A stretch of DNA of 64,000 nt, from positions 1,798,001-1,862,000 of the forward strand of contig NZ_CP099547.1 in the NCBI RefSeq assembly GCF_023973165.1. The letters run 5' to 3'. The notes beneath the pieces were generated by a model that was given only the letters and a program-made list of their open reading frames with translations, was not told the origin of the DNA and did no database searches. Position 1 is the stretch's first letter; each line of letters starts with the position of its first letter. Positions 8,176-15,627 of this stretch are shown piece by piece. Position numbers and translations under genes: made by a program. Source of the DNA: Arcanobacterium pinnipediorum (GTDB taxonomy: Bacteria > Actinomycetota > Actinomycetes > Actinomycetales > Actinomycetaceae).

Positions 8176-9320
8176 GGCAACTCCAATCTTTGACACAGTT
8201 CTGGAAAACTCGGGCCGTATTCGATACCATTGCGACCAATATCTACCGCGACTCGTGCCACTAATTCACCGCGAACCCGGTCAAAAGTGGCGATTTGAGT
8301 AATTCCTCGCCACGCACCTACCCGCTCCAGATGAATGACCGCATCAAGGGCTGAAGCCACTTGGGCACCAACCGTCGTTTCACTCATATTCGCCAAGGCA
8401 CCTAAAGCTACCAACCGCGCTGGCACATCTTGGGCGGAATTGGCGTGAATAGTTGCCCAGCCACCTTCATGCCCGGTGTTAAGTGCACCCAAGACATCTC
8501 GAACTTCGGGACCGCGGCACTCACCGAGAATAATGCGATCCGGGCGCATTCGCATCGCTGCTCGCACGAGATCGCTCATCGTTACTTCGCCCGCACCTTG
8601 AACATTGGCGCGACGTACTTGCAAATGCAAAACGTGCGGATGTTGTGGAGCAAGCTCCGCCGACTCTTCGATAATCAAAATTCGTTCAGTGCCCGCAACC
8701 CGGCTCAATACTGCATTCAAGAACGTAGTCTTTCCCGCACCCGTGGCTCCTGAAATAATCACATTGGCTCGTTTTTCCACAAGAGCATGCACTAACGGCA
8801 CCAAACTCGGCTTCAACCCACCTAGCTGCGCCAACTCCTCTAACGAAAAGACGCGCGCACGATGGGTGCGCAACGAAATCAACGTCCCCGAAGCTGACAG
8901 TGGCGCAATAACCGCATGCAAGCGCACCCCGGAGGCAAAGGTGCCGTCAACGATTGGGCTCGAGTCATCCAGGCGCTGACCACACAAAGCTGCCAGTCGC
9001 ACCGCCAGGGCACGAACTGCCCCGGCACTGCGCACGCTCTGATCGCCTTCGACTATCGGAACTGCAACCATTCCCTGACCTCGATCAGCCCATACTTGAC
9101 CCGGTCCGTTGACAACCACATCAGTGACGCTAGGATCTTCAAGCAAGGGCCCGATTGTGAGTCCGGCTCCTGTTACTTCGTGGCGTACTTGGGCATCAAC
9201 GTTCGCGATATCGATGTTGGTTAGTAGACCACGCTGGGCATTAATTGCTCCTGCCGGTGTGGTGCCACTAGCCAAACGACGCCGGATTGCAGCTATCTGT
9301 TCCGCCGGTAAAAACGCCAT
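8160..9320 (-). CDS. Secretion ATPase of the CpaF/TadA family
   Basis: Hexameric type II/IV secretion ATPase powering Tad pilus or pseudopilus assembly. The ATG at 9320 overlaps the cpaE-like stop as TAATG, indicating translational coupling; this gives 386 aa, without the ten extra residues of an upstream in-frame start. Walker A GATGAGKT is at about 191-198, the Asp box/Walker B region is 'RPDRIILGECRGPEVRD', and a His box follows ('GGWATIHANSAQD'). The N-terminal 'DPSVTDVVVNGPGQVW' is diagnostic of CpaF. Counterpart of Rv3659c (TIGR03819 type). Confidence 0.92.
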   Translation of the reverse strand: MAFLPAEQIAAIRRRLASGTTPAGAINAQRGLLTNIDIANVDAQVRHEVTGAGLTIGPLLEDPSVTDVVVNGPGQVWADRGQGMVAVPIVEGDQSVRSAGAVRALAVRLAALCGQRLDDSSPIVDGTFASGVRLHAVIAPLSASGTLISLRTHRARVFSLEELAQLGGLKPSLVPLVHALVEKRANVIISGATGAGKTTFLNAVLSRVAGTERILIIEESAELAPQHPHVLHLQVRRANVQGAGEVTMSDLVRAAMRMRPDRIILGECRGPEVRDVLGALNTGHEGGWATIHANSAQDVPARLVALGALANMSETTVGAQVASALDAVIHLERVGAWRGITQIATFDRVRGELVARVAVDIGRNGIEYGPSFPELCQRLELPCSSL

Positions 9321-10345
9321 TACATCACCGACTCTCGGATAATATCCCACAGTTGGCTCATGTCGTTAGCCATCTTGCCTCGGCTACGATCTCCTGGGCT
9401 TACACCGTGGTCAATATCTGCGCGAGCACTGGCCGCGTTTCGCACCCCAAAAACGTCCCGGTAGTCTAAAGCAATGGCTATTTCGTCAGCTTGGGCGTGG
9501 GCTTTGACTGTGTTTGCTACGATGAAGGTGTGTGAAGAATCGATTAGTTCTTGCTGTTTGCGCCGGCATGCTTCTACCGCTGGTGGCGTTGGATGGGTCA
9601 CGACGACGAGCACATCACACCATCGCAACCATTGCCGTTGGGTTTCCCAGTGCGCTCCAAGCACACCTAGATCAATAAAACTCCACGCATGAACTTGGCT
9701 AAGCGCACCAATTATTCGCGATCCTTGCTCGCCTGCATGTCCATCAACTTCGCAATCTCGGCTCGGCAACACGCTCACCTGGTTCCAGGTTGCCAAGGAA
9801 TGAGCAAGTTTGCCCGGCAAAATAACTCCCTGTGCACTAAATAAGTCTTGCCGGTTTGTTGCCGCGCTATCTATCCCGAGCAAAACATCCCACGAGTTCG
9901 AGGCAAGATTGAAATCTGCCAAAGCTACCTGCGATTTTTCCCGGGCCGCTAGACGCGCCAGCCAAGCCGCGATCGTCGTCGTTCCGGCTCCGCCATGAGC
10001 GCCAAGTACCCCGATGACGCTACCGCGCACGGTAGCCCCCACAGCACTCATCAATGCCATCACATCCGCAGCATCGTCTCGAACATGGAATTGAGCGACG
10101 CCACGAGCGAAATATGATGCAAACATATCGTGAAACTGGGCTTGAACCGTCAACGGTTCTAGGCCTTGGGAACGAAATGTCAACACCGCGTCGATAGTAC
10201 GATTCGCCAACGTTGTTACCTGAAAATCGAGACCGACCAATTGCGCTAACCGGCGTAATTCCTCCGCGATCAAATCATCATTGCCGCGGTAGAGCACAGA
10301 TACAAGTTCAAGTTCTGGGACTTTATGTTTCGAAGTTGTTCGCAT
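9320..10345 (-). CDS. CpaE-like MinD/ParA-fold protein of the Tad locus
   Basis: 341 residues: a response-receiver-like N-terminus (about 1-105) and a MinD/ParA P-loop domain from about residue 110. The P-loop reads GAHGGAGTTT (about 115-124): the signature and catalytic lysines of MinD (KGGxGKT) are replaced by H and T, a trait I recall for this family (TIGR03815, Rv3660c type), suggesting weak or no ATP hydrolysis and a scaffolding or localisation role. First gene of the tad operon. The ATG at 10345 has no clear ribosome-binding site, so the start is less certain. Confidence 0.82.
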   Translation of the reverse strand: MRTTSKHKVPELELVSVLYRGNDDLIAEELRRLAQLVGLDFQVTTLANRTIDAVLTFRSQGLEPLTVQAQFHDMFASYFARGVAQFHVRDDAADVMALMSAVGATVRGSVIGVLGAHGGAGTTTIAAWLARLAAREKSQVALADFNLASNSWDVLLGIDSAATNRQDLFSAQGVILPGKLAHSLATWNQVSVLPSRDCEVDGHAGEQGSRIIGALSQVHAWSFIDLGVLGAHWETQRQWLRWCDVLVVVTHPTPPAVEACRRKQQELIDSSHTFIVANTVKAHAQADEIAIALDYRDVFGVRNAASARADIDHGVSPGDRSRGKMANDMSQLWDIIRESVM

Positions 10346-10528
10346 ACATACAACCGTGCCCTAAGATGCTAGTGGCGCACCGTCGTCGTGCCTAAGAGGT
10401 GGAAAACCCAAACTATCCACAATTAATTGGACATGGTCTGCGTAACTTTTCCGTCAAAACACCGCCAAGTTCCCCAACATAAGCACCAGATAGCGATAGC
10501 GTTAGTTTAACTAACAATAGGAGGAATC

Positions 10529-11713
10529 GTGACTACACCGAACGATCCATATAATTCGGCCAATCCACGGCCGTTTAACGACGACGACATTCTCGAACCA
10601 ATCGTCGAGAATACCGAACGCCTACAGCCGGAATATATGCCCGAACAGGTCGCTGGTGAATCGGTAGAAATCGACGAGGATCTCACTATTGGCACCGATG
10701 CCCCTGACTTTGGTGAGACTCTAGCCGCGCACACCGAAGACACCCCAGATTTTGATGAACCTTCCGCACAGCACGACCAAGAGAACAACCTGCCGCAAAC
10801 CGATACTACACATTGGGGGGCACCCAAATACGTCAATGACGCTAACTACAGCGCAAACGAGTTCGCCGACGTCGAGCCACGCGAAGATCTGGTAGACCCA
10901 GACCTACCTGCACAACCACGTGACCGCCAGATGGTTGCAAACGAAACACCATCAAATCCGAACCCAACACTGGGCGGCTACCTCAACGAAACTGAGCACA
11001 GCGAAAAACCAAACACCGAAACCGGCGTTGCGATGGGCGTCGTCGCGCCTGCCGTCCCAGCCAGCCCCAATCGCACATCTGTTATGCCAGCTGGCGAAGA
11101 AGAACCAAACTTTGCTCCTCCGCGCGAAGAGTGGAGTGCAGATCCGGGCGATATCACCGAAATTCCTGATGAACCAAAAGGACGCGGTTGGATCCATACC
11201 GGCAGCTTCTTCCTCACTTTACTTCTGATACCTTTGGCATGGTATTTAATCTCCGACGCCGGTGCCCGCCTCTACCTTGTGGAAAACAACCCGTGGGATG
11301 CGCAAACATTTGCGTTCTTCCCATTCATTGAACTGCTCGGTGGCCTGGTTGTTCTCGCCATGCTCTGGCTAACTGCGCGCGCCTCCTCACTCGGCGCACA
11401 ATTCTGGGGAGGACTCGTTACCATAGCTGGAATGGTTGCCCTGATCGTGCCTTCACTCGGACATCACGCAGTTACCTGGTTGGATGCACATATCGGTCAC
11501 TACAATGACTTCACCGGCAACGTCGTCCATCATATCGAACTCGATTTGGGTACCGGGCGCGTCGTCATTCTCGGATTCTTACTGTTCATGACTGGCGTTG
11601 CTACCCATGCAGCTCGCCGTCGTGGCGCAACGCGCGCAATCGCTCAGACGCGTCGGGAGTTCTTGCTCAATACCGCATCAACACCAACGACGACGCCTGA
11701 CGAAACAAAGTAA
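10529..11713 (+). CDS. Acidic-headed polytopic membrane protein of unknown function
   Basis: 394 residues, GTG start at 10529 with AGGAGG 5-6 nt upstream. Residues 1 to about 220 are strongly acidic, low in complexity and probably disordered (rich in D, E, P, N). Four hydrophobic segments follow (about 230-245, 265-285, 295-315, 350-365), with a basic C-terminal tail (RRRGATRA). No family is recognised. The layout, a long cytoplasmic acidic head on a small membrane domain, is seen in uncharacterised actinobacterial envelope proteins. It stands alone between the divergent tad operon and a hydrolase gene. Confidence 0.75.
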   Translation: MTTPNDPYNSANPRPFNDDDILEPIVENTERLQPEYMPEQVAGESVEIDEDLTIGTDAPDFGETLAAHTEDTPDFDEPSAQHDQENNLPQTDTTHWGAPKYVNDANYSANEFADVEPREDLVDPDLPAQPRDRQMVANETPSNPNPTLGGYLNETEHSEKPNTETGVAMGVVAPAVPASPNRTSVMPAGEEEPNFAPPREEWSADPGDITEIPDEPKGRGWIHTGSFFLTLLLIPLAWYLISDAGARLYLVENNPWDAQTFAFFPFIELLGGLVVLAMLWLTARASSLGAQFWGGLVTIAGMVALIVPSLGHHAVTWLDAHIGHYNDFTGNVVHHIELDLGTGRVVILGFLLFMTGVATHAARRRGATRAIAQTRREFLLNTASTPTTTPDETK

Positions 11714-11771
11714 CCCAAAAGTAACCTACTAGCCGTCCGCGGCAACCCTTCAAACACATAAGGTCTATGCC

Positions 11772-12683
11772 ATGCCTGCCGATACTACGTGCATCACGCT
11801 ACCTGGCCCTTGGGAACATCGGCTTATCCAAGCCAATGGTGCCCAATTCCACGTCGTGAGCGCCGGAGAATACTCCGAAACGAAACCGTTAGTTCTTTTA
11901 GTTCACGGTTTTCCACAGTATTGGTGGGCATGGCGGCATCAGATCGCTCAAATCGCCCAAGCTGGATACCAGGTTGTTGCTATCGACCAACGCGGTATCG
12001 GCGGGTCGGATAAAACACCGAAATCAGAAGATGGTTTCACCCTCGCCCAAGATCTAACAAAAATCGTGCGATCTTTAGGTGCACGCAAAGTAGTCGTTGT
12101 TGGTCATGGGCGCGGCGGAGCACTTGCCTGGTCGGCAGCGTCTATGGAACCGACACTTTTTAGCGGTCTGATCACTATATCTTCACCACATCCGCGCACG
12201 TTGCAGCGTATTGGAGCACACGTGACGTTGCGGACGTGGAAATACGCCGCATCAACCTTTCTCCGCTCACTTTCGAAGCGGAAATTAAAAGATCCAGAAA
12301 AATTGCGTGAAATTCTTGCGAGCTGGTCAGCTCCTGGAAATGATGGTGCCAGCGCACAAGCAGATCTCTACGCTCAAGCCCTGAACCTGCCTATGGCTGC
12401 CGATATTGCCATTGACCAACTGCGATGGATGTATCTTGCTCAGCAGCGTCCCTCCGGGCGTGCATACCTGCGCGAATCAGCTCATTCGGTACGGTTGCCG
12501 ATCTTGGCTATCCGCGGCGAAAGTGACCCGTTACTACCGCAGCGCGCCTGGTCTCGAGACGGCGAATTCGCAATCGGAGACTATCAGTTTGTTTCCATCG
12601 CCAACGCCGGGCATTTCGTTCCTGAAGAACAGCCTGAGCGCGTAACTGAGGCGATTGTGGAGTTCTTAAACCGGATCACCTAA
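11772..12683 (+). CDS. Alpha/beta hydrolase, epoxide-hydrolase-like
   Basis: 303 residues. 'LVHGFPQYWWAWRHQ' (oxyanion HGFP and the W next to it), 'VVVGHGRGGALAW' (nucleophile elbow) and the late 'AGHFVPEEQPE' (catalytic His) are as in epoxide hydrolases and haloalkane dehalogenases. The nucleophile position reads GHGRGG: the usual Asp or Ser is replaced by Gly, so classical catalysis is doubtful unless another residue substitutes. The ATG at 11772 lies about 55 bp after the preceding gene, so cotranscription is possible. It converges with nth. The substrate cannot be predicted. Confidence 0.82.
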   Translation: MPADTTCITLPGPWEHRLIQANGAQFHVVSAGEYSETKPLVLLVHGFPQYWWAWRHQIAQIAQAGYQVVAIDQRGIGGSDKTPKSEDGFTLAQDLTKIVRSLGARKVVVVGHGRGGALAWSAASMEPTLFSGLITISSPHPRTLQRIGAHVTLRTWKYAASTFLRSLSKRKLKDPEKLREILASWSAPGNDGASAQADLYAQALNLPMAADIAIDQLRWMYLAQQRPSGRAYLRESAHSVRLPILAIRGESDPLLPQRAWSRDGEFAIGDYQFVSIANAGHFVPEEQPERVTEAIVEFLNRIT

Positions 12684-12716
12684 AACGTAAGGGTATTTTC
12701 CTTCAGCGAGGTCTAC

Positions 12717-13409
12717 TTAGCCTATTTCGAGTTCAAAACTGGGGCAAATATCTGCCATAGGGCAAGAACCGCACGCCGGTTTGCGAGAATGACATACCTG
12801 CCGGCCATGATCAATAACTCGATGGCAAATGATCGTCCACTGTGACTGCGGCAAAATCTTGGCTAGATCTGCTTCGGCTTTGACCGGGTCAGTTTCGCGC
12901 GTCCACGCCCATCGCCGCGCGAGTCGTCCGACGTGAGTATCGACTGTGATACCAGGAATATCGAACGCATTTCCCAAGACGACGTTGGCGGTTTTACGCC
13001 CTACACCTGGCAAAGTTACTAAGTCTTGGAGATTAGGTGGCACATTGCCATCGAAGCGATCAATAAGACCGGTGGCAAGACCGTTTAGCGAACGTGCTTT
13101 GGCTCGATAAAATCCTAGCGGATGCAAAATTTCTTCTAAGACTGCCAGCGGTGCTTGAGCCAGTGCGTGCGCGTTTGGGAAATTGTCGAAGAGTGTTGGG
13201 GTTACGGAATTGACTCGCGCATCGGTTGTTTGTGCCGAAAGAACGGTGGCGGTGAGGAGTTCGAATGGGTTGCGATGGTCGAGTGCACAGTGCGAATCTG
13301 GGTAGAGTTCGGCGAGGCGTTGGACGATGCGGTCTGCTTGTTGGCGACGTGCAGTTAGGGAGCGGGGTCGAAACGGCAGACGACGACGAACGCTTTTCTT
13401 TTCATTCAT
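12717..13409 (-). CDS. nth: Endonuclease III (DNA glycosylase/AP lyase)
   Basis: Base-excision repair enzyme removing oxidised pyrimidines, 230 aa. The helix-hairpin-helix 'LPGVGRKTANVVLG' carries the catalytic Lys, 'TVDTHVGRLARR' the catalytic Asp, and the C-terminal CX6CX2CX5C ('CHSRKPACGSCPMADIC') binds [4Fe-4S]. The first 22 residues form a basic, Arg-rich extension typical of actinobacteria. It is divergent from crp, the same neighbour pair as in M. tuberculosis. Confidence 0.96.
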   Translation of the reverse strand: MNEKKSVRRRLPFRPRSLTARRQQADRIVQRLAELYPDSHCALDHRNPFELLTATVLSAQTTDARVNSVTPTLFDNFPNAHALAQAPLAVLEEILHPLGFYRAKARSLNGLATGLIDRFDGNVPPNLQDLVTLPGVGRKTANVVLGNAFDIPGITVDTHVGRLARRWAWTRETDPVKAEADLAKILPQSQWTIICHRVIDHGRQVCHSRKPACGSCPMADICPSFELEIG

Positions 13410-13596
13410 ACTTCCTCCTTGGCCACTTTAGCTTAGCTTGGAACTGCCTTCGTCGCAGAAAAAATAACTCTGAGAGAAGAAAATTTGCGCTACCGCGTGC
13501 CTATCACTGTAAAACGTGGCACACTTAGATATGTATGACCTCGCACACACGAGCCGAGGTCTTGTCCTAGTAGCCTTCTATTTGAAAGGAATTCGG

Positions 13597-14274
13597 ATGG
13601 ATTCCACCGTTTTGGCTCATGTAGAGCTTTTCCGAGAGCTAGACGAAGCCGACCGCGCAGATCTTCTTGCTCTCATGTCCGAGACCACCTTAAAGCGTGG
13701 TGAATCACTTTTCCACGAGGGCGATTCTGGCGACCGTCTCTACGTAGTCACTGACGGTAAAGTCAAGCTTTCCCACACCGCAGATGATGGTCGTGAAAAC
13801 CTCATCGCCGTGCTGGGCCCTGGTGAAATCATTGGCGAACTGACCTTGTTTGATCTCGGTGCTCGTTCCTCAACAGTGACAGCTATTGCTGCCACAAGCC
13901 TATTATCGTTGTCCCACAAAGACATGATGACCTACATCGATTCCCACCCAGCCATGGCAAAGTCCATGTTGCGTGAACTTGCTCGCCGCCTTCGTACCAC
14001 GAATCAGCAGATGGCAGACTTGGTCTTCTCTGATGTTCCCGGCCGTGTAGCTAAAGCTCTCCTTGATCTTGCAGAGCGTTTTGGCGAACGTACCCAAGAA
14101 GGTATCTATGTAGCCCACGATCTAACCCAGGAAGAGCTCGCCCATCTCGTTGGCGCTTCTCGCGAAACAGTCAATAAGTCCTTGGCAGATTTTACTTCAC
14201 GTGGCTGGATTCGCCTTGAAGGGCGTGCCGTATTGCTCATCCAAGTCCAGCGCCTCCAGCGCCGCGCACACTGA
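13597..14274 (+). CDS. crp: Crp/Fnr-family global regulator (Crp/GlxR orthologue)
   Basis: 225-residue cAMP-binding-type regulator. The start is ATG 13597 (MDSTVLAHVELFRELD) with AAAGGA 8 nt upstream; a longer frame to 13516 lacks a signal. The cyclic-nucleotide domain occupies about 15-120 ('GDRLYVVTDGKVKL', 'GELTLFDLGARSSTV' with the cAMP-contacting E and R). The winged HTH is at about 165-215 ('THDL'-type start, 'QEELAHLVGASRETVNKSLA'). It closely matches mycobacterial Crp and corynebacterial GlxR, which bind TGTGA-N6-TCACA. A matching site lies 1.2 kb downstream at 15512. Confidence 0.94.
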   Translation: MDSTVLAHVELFRELDEADRADLLALMSETTLKRGESLFHEGDSGDRLYVVTDGKVKLSHTADDGRENLIAVLGPGEIIGELTLFDLGARSSTVTAIAATSLLSLSHKDMMTYIDSHPAMAKSMLRELARRLRTTNQQMADLVFSDVPGRVAKALLDLAERFGERTQEGIYVAHDLTQEELAHLVGASRETVNKSLADFTSRGWIRLEGRAVLLIQVQRLQRRAH

Positions 14275-14316
14275 GCTCAGCTCATACCCAAACCACACAT
14301 AAGTTGAATATGGTGA

Positions 14317-14360
14317 GATGGTGGTTGGGTGGCACTAGCTAGTGCCACCCAACCACCATC
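14317..14360. terminator. Perfect 44-nt palindrome, bidirectional terminator between crp and ridA
   Basis: Two 22-nt arms, gatggtggttgggtggcact + ag and its exact complement, meet without a spacer. It lies 40 bp after the crp stop and about 100 bp beyond the ridA stop on the other strand, so it most likely ends both convergent transcripts. No long T-run follows on either side. Confidence 0.75.
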
Positions 14361-14464
14361 AGACTTATAAAACCTACTGATTTTCATAGCCGGCGCATTC
14401 CATGCACCACTACTGCTAGCGCACAGAATTCGTCATTGTCCACACCTGCCTATTACGGCATGGA

Positions 14465-14938
14465 TCAATCGGCAATAACGACGCTTAATTCAATTTCAAC
14501 CGGAGCATTCAACGGTAGGACCGCAACCCCAACAGCGGACCGCGTGTGAACGCCGTCGTCACCAAAAATATCGTGAAGCAAATCTGAAGCACCGTTCACA
14601 ACACGCGATTGACCATAAAACTCAGGTGCTGAAGCCACAAACCCGGTAACATGCGAGACTGAAACAATTCGATCAAGATCACCATCTAACGCCCAAGCAA
14701 TCGCGGCAAGCGCATTAAGTGCACAGATCCGCGCCTGATCGTATGCTTGGCTTTCAGATACCTCATCGCCAACTTTGCCCTGCACCTCTAATTGCCCGGC
14801 AACAAAAGGCAACTGCCCCGAGGTGCGCACAACATTGCCAGATAACTGCGCCGGAATATAGGAAGCAACCGGTGGCGCAAGCGGCACAAGATCAATACCG
14901 AGTTCTGCTAGGCGCTGGCGAACTGGAATCCTAGCCAT
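14465..14938 (-). CDS. RidA/YjgF family protein
   Basis: 157 residues of the Rid (reactive intermediate deaminase) fold, which clears enamine/imine intermediates in canonical members. Recognisable segments are 'VRTSGQLPFVAGQLEVQGKVGD' (about 35-55) and the C-terminal 'HTRSAVGVAVLPLNAPVEIELS'. The Arg that anchors the substrate carboxylate in RidA (R105, in 'P.R....V') corresponds here to 'TRSAVGV', consistent with retained binding. The ATG at 14938 immediately abuts the stop of the DUF4177 gene (14941-14939). This is the Rv3678c-like position beside a DUF4177 gene. Confidence 0.85.
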   Translation of the reverse strand: MARIPVRQRLAELGIDLVPLAPPVASYIPAQLSGNVVRTSGQLPFVAGQLEVQGKVGDEVSESQAYDQARICALNALAAIAWALDGDLDRIVSVSHVTGFVASAPEFYGQSRVVNGASDLLHDIFGDDGVHTRSAVGVAVLPLNAPVEIELSVVIAD

Positions 14939-15097
14939 TTACTGCTTCTCACGCTTCATGTAGGCAACGGGGTTTTGGCTACCATTTGGGCCTGGAATAA
15001 CACTGACAAGCTCCCAGCCATCTTCGCCCCATTGATCAAGAATGGCTTTGGTGTTGTGTACTAGCAGCGGTAAAGTAACATATTCAAATTTCTTCAT
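14939..15097 (-). CDS. DUF4177 small protein
   Basis: 52 residues beginning MKKFEYVTLPLLVHNTKAI, with 'LDQWGEDGWELVSVIPGP' in the middle and a basic end (YMKREKQ). The 'FEY...L...L...WG..GWELV' pattern is the DUF4177 signature. ATG at 15097; it ends with TAA directly before the ridA ATG, so the two are one operon. M. tuberculosis carries a small gene (Rv3678A) at the same place. Function unknown. Confidence 0.85.
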   Translation of the reverse strand: MKKFEYVTLPLLVHNTKAILDQWGEDGWELVSVIPGPNGSQNPVAYMKREKQ

Positions 15098-15150
15098 ACC
15101 TCTAGCCTACTGCATCACTGGGTATGCGAAAGACTCAACGAAGAAACGAC

Positions 15151-15468
15151 TCAACTCAATCTCGGAACTCGTCCGGCACGTAATTCAACAACTAACTGTT
15201 CGTTTGAATTCTTTAAACGTTCCGCCCAATTATTTTCATCTGGGAACATACGAAGGATAGCGCGGCGTTCGCGCTCAGTTAGGCCACCCCACACTCCGAA
15301 TGCCGCATTGGAATCCAAGGCATCCGCTAAACATTCCATACGCACCGGGCACGAAAAGCACACATTACGAACTTGCCGCTGTGCGGCACCGCGAACGAAA
15401 AGCGAATCTGGATCCACATCCGCACATGCAGCATGTACCGCCCATGTCTGTTCTTCATAAGCCAGACT
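15151..15468 (-). CDS. whiB4: WhiB-family iron-sulfur regulator (WhiB4-like by synteny)
   Basis: 105 residues from ATG 15468 (MSLAYEEQTW), with GGAGGG 9 nt upstream. The [4Fe-4S] cysteines are in 'AACADVDP' and 'VCFSCPVRMEC' (CX2CX5C), followed by the 'GVWGGLTERERR' turn. The C-terminus has the basic DNA-binding tail (RAGRVPRL). It is divergent from ponA2, as whiB4 is in M. tuberculosis, hence the symbol; WhiB paralogues are hard to separate, so the number rests on gene order. A Crp-type palindrome lies in the intergenic region. Confidence 0.85.
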   Translation of the reverse strand, partial: SLAYEEQTWAVHAACADVDPDSLFVRGAAQRQVRNVCFSCPVRMECLADALDSNAAFGVWGGLTERERRAILRMFPDENNWAERLKNSNEQLVVELRAGRVPRLS

Positions 15469-15511
15469 CATAACGATATCCCTCCGAGTGAAGCCTCTTC
15501 GCCCCATTCTG

Positions 15512-15529
15512 TCGTGACTTCTATCACGA
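15512..15529. promoter_or_regulatory. Candidate Crp/GlxR operator in the whiB-ponA2 intergenic region
   Basis: TCGTGA-CTTCTA-TCACGA is an 18-bp site with perfect 6-bp arms and the 6-bp spacing of the Crp/GlxR consensus TGTGA-N6-TCACA. It lies 44 bp upstream of the whiB start and about 100 bp upstream of ponA2. The Crp gene is 1.2 kb away. Confidence 0.6.
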
Positions 15530-15627
15530 ATATCCTACCTTCCTTATGGCTAAACGTCACATCGAGATTTTGGCAATGTTCATCTCTGTCCCGCGCGCCC
15601 AGAGAAAATAGGCAGTATTCTGTATGT

